From Aliidiomarina taiwanensis (GTDB taxonomy: Bacteria; Pseudomonadota; Gammaproteobacteria; Enterobacterales; Alteromonadaceae), in contig NZ_PIPQ01000004.1 of the NCBI RefSeq assembly GCF_003987015.1, positions 62,001 to 126,000 on the forward strand: a DNA stretch of 64,000 bases, written 5' to 3'. The translations under genes were made by a program, and so were the position numbers. This document shows, one piece after another, positions 63,916-64,000 of this stretch (position 1 is its first letter; each line of letters opens with the position of its first letter). Under the pieces are notes generated by a model. The model had not been told where the DNA came from. It saw nothing but the letters and a program-made list of their open reading frames with translations, and searched no databases.

Positions 63916-64000
63916 ATGAGTCTTATTCCTGCAGAATTAAAATATGCATCAACACACGAGTGGGTTCGTAACGAAGGCGACGGTACCATTACCGTAGGTA
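63916..64000 (+). CDS. gcvH: Glycine cleavage system H protein (5' part, cut by window end)
   Basis: The first 28 codons are present: [17 protein letters not shown] followed by [10 protein letters not shown], the typical GcvH start. AAGGAA lies upstream of the ATG. The lipoylated lysine region is beyond the window. It should be followed by gcvP. Confidence 0.93.
   Translation, partial: MSLIPAELKYASTHEWVRNEGDGTITVG

Noticed and set aside
1-64000. CRISPR arrays, IS elements, prophage or defence islands
   Set aside because: No periodic repeats, transposase, integrase or phage-like frames are seen; gene content and codon character are uniform and mostly core.

Overview
This window reads as ordinary, densely packed chromosome of a marine gammaproteobacterium. 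The gene content and order (dnaG-rpoD-tRNA-Ile2; nusB-thiL-pgpA; xseB-ispA-dxs; PomA/PomB sodium-type flagellar stators; zapA-6S RNA; ygfB-pepP-ubiH-ubiI; gcvT-gcvH) fit Alteromonadales, most likely Idiomarinaceae. That placement is inferred from protein character and synteny, not from any search. I see no prophage, insertion sequence, integron or CRISPR array, and no gap above 300 bases lacks a gene; the widest (56604-56980) holds 6S RNA and a small unlisted ORF.

Layout. 1-2640: 3' end of dnaG, rpoD with its terminator, and a tRNA-Ile(CAT). 2642-9864: a small lipoprotein, an OsmC-YcaO fusion, queH-yjjX, a voltage-gated K+ channel, a second lipoprotein and a lipoprotein of the M49 peptidase type. 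9934-20000: a BCCT transporter, an S9 peptidase, a cold-shock protein, a cysteine-synthase-family enzyme, yqhD, a GNAT/ATP-grasp pair and hemH. 20019-25658: the TIGR03546/TIGR03545 pair followed by yajC-secD-secF. 25810-31153: yaaA, a DUF3014 protein, a PlsC-like acyltransferase, an exported GNAT-like protein, then ribH-nusB-thiL-pgpA. 31162-34231 (minus): xseB-ispA-dxs for isoprenoid precursors. 34422-42088: pomAB, thiI, a VanZ-like protein, srmB, rdgC and an orphan histidine kinase.

42280-51936 is a phosphate island: a porin, phoB, phoR, pstS, pstC, pstA, pstB and phoU, all on the plus strand. Two near-identical Pho boxes lie upstream of phoB and inside the 3' end of phoR, just upstream of pstS. 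PstC and PstA both carry large extracytoplasmic insertions compared with the E. coli proteins. 51941-64000: serA, rpiA, ygfA (minus), an amidohydrolase plus a PH-domain protein (plus), the small ORF, 6S RNA and zapA (minus), ygfB-pepP-ubiH-ubiI (plus), a LysR regulator (minus), gcvT, and the start of gcvH cut by the window edge.

No clear new defence or mobile system is visible. The best leads for something undescribed are: the 43-residue membrane microprotein ORF directly downstream of 6S RNA; the domain-expanded Pst permease; the RLAN ATP-grasp/GNAT pair that lacks the expected C39-type peptidase; the exported GNAT-like protein; and SrmB with a DEGD box in place of DEAD.
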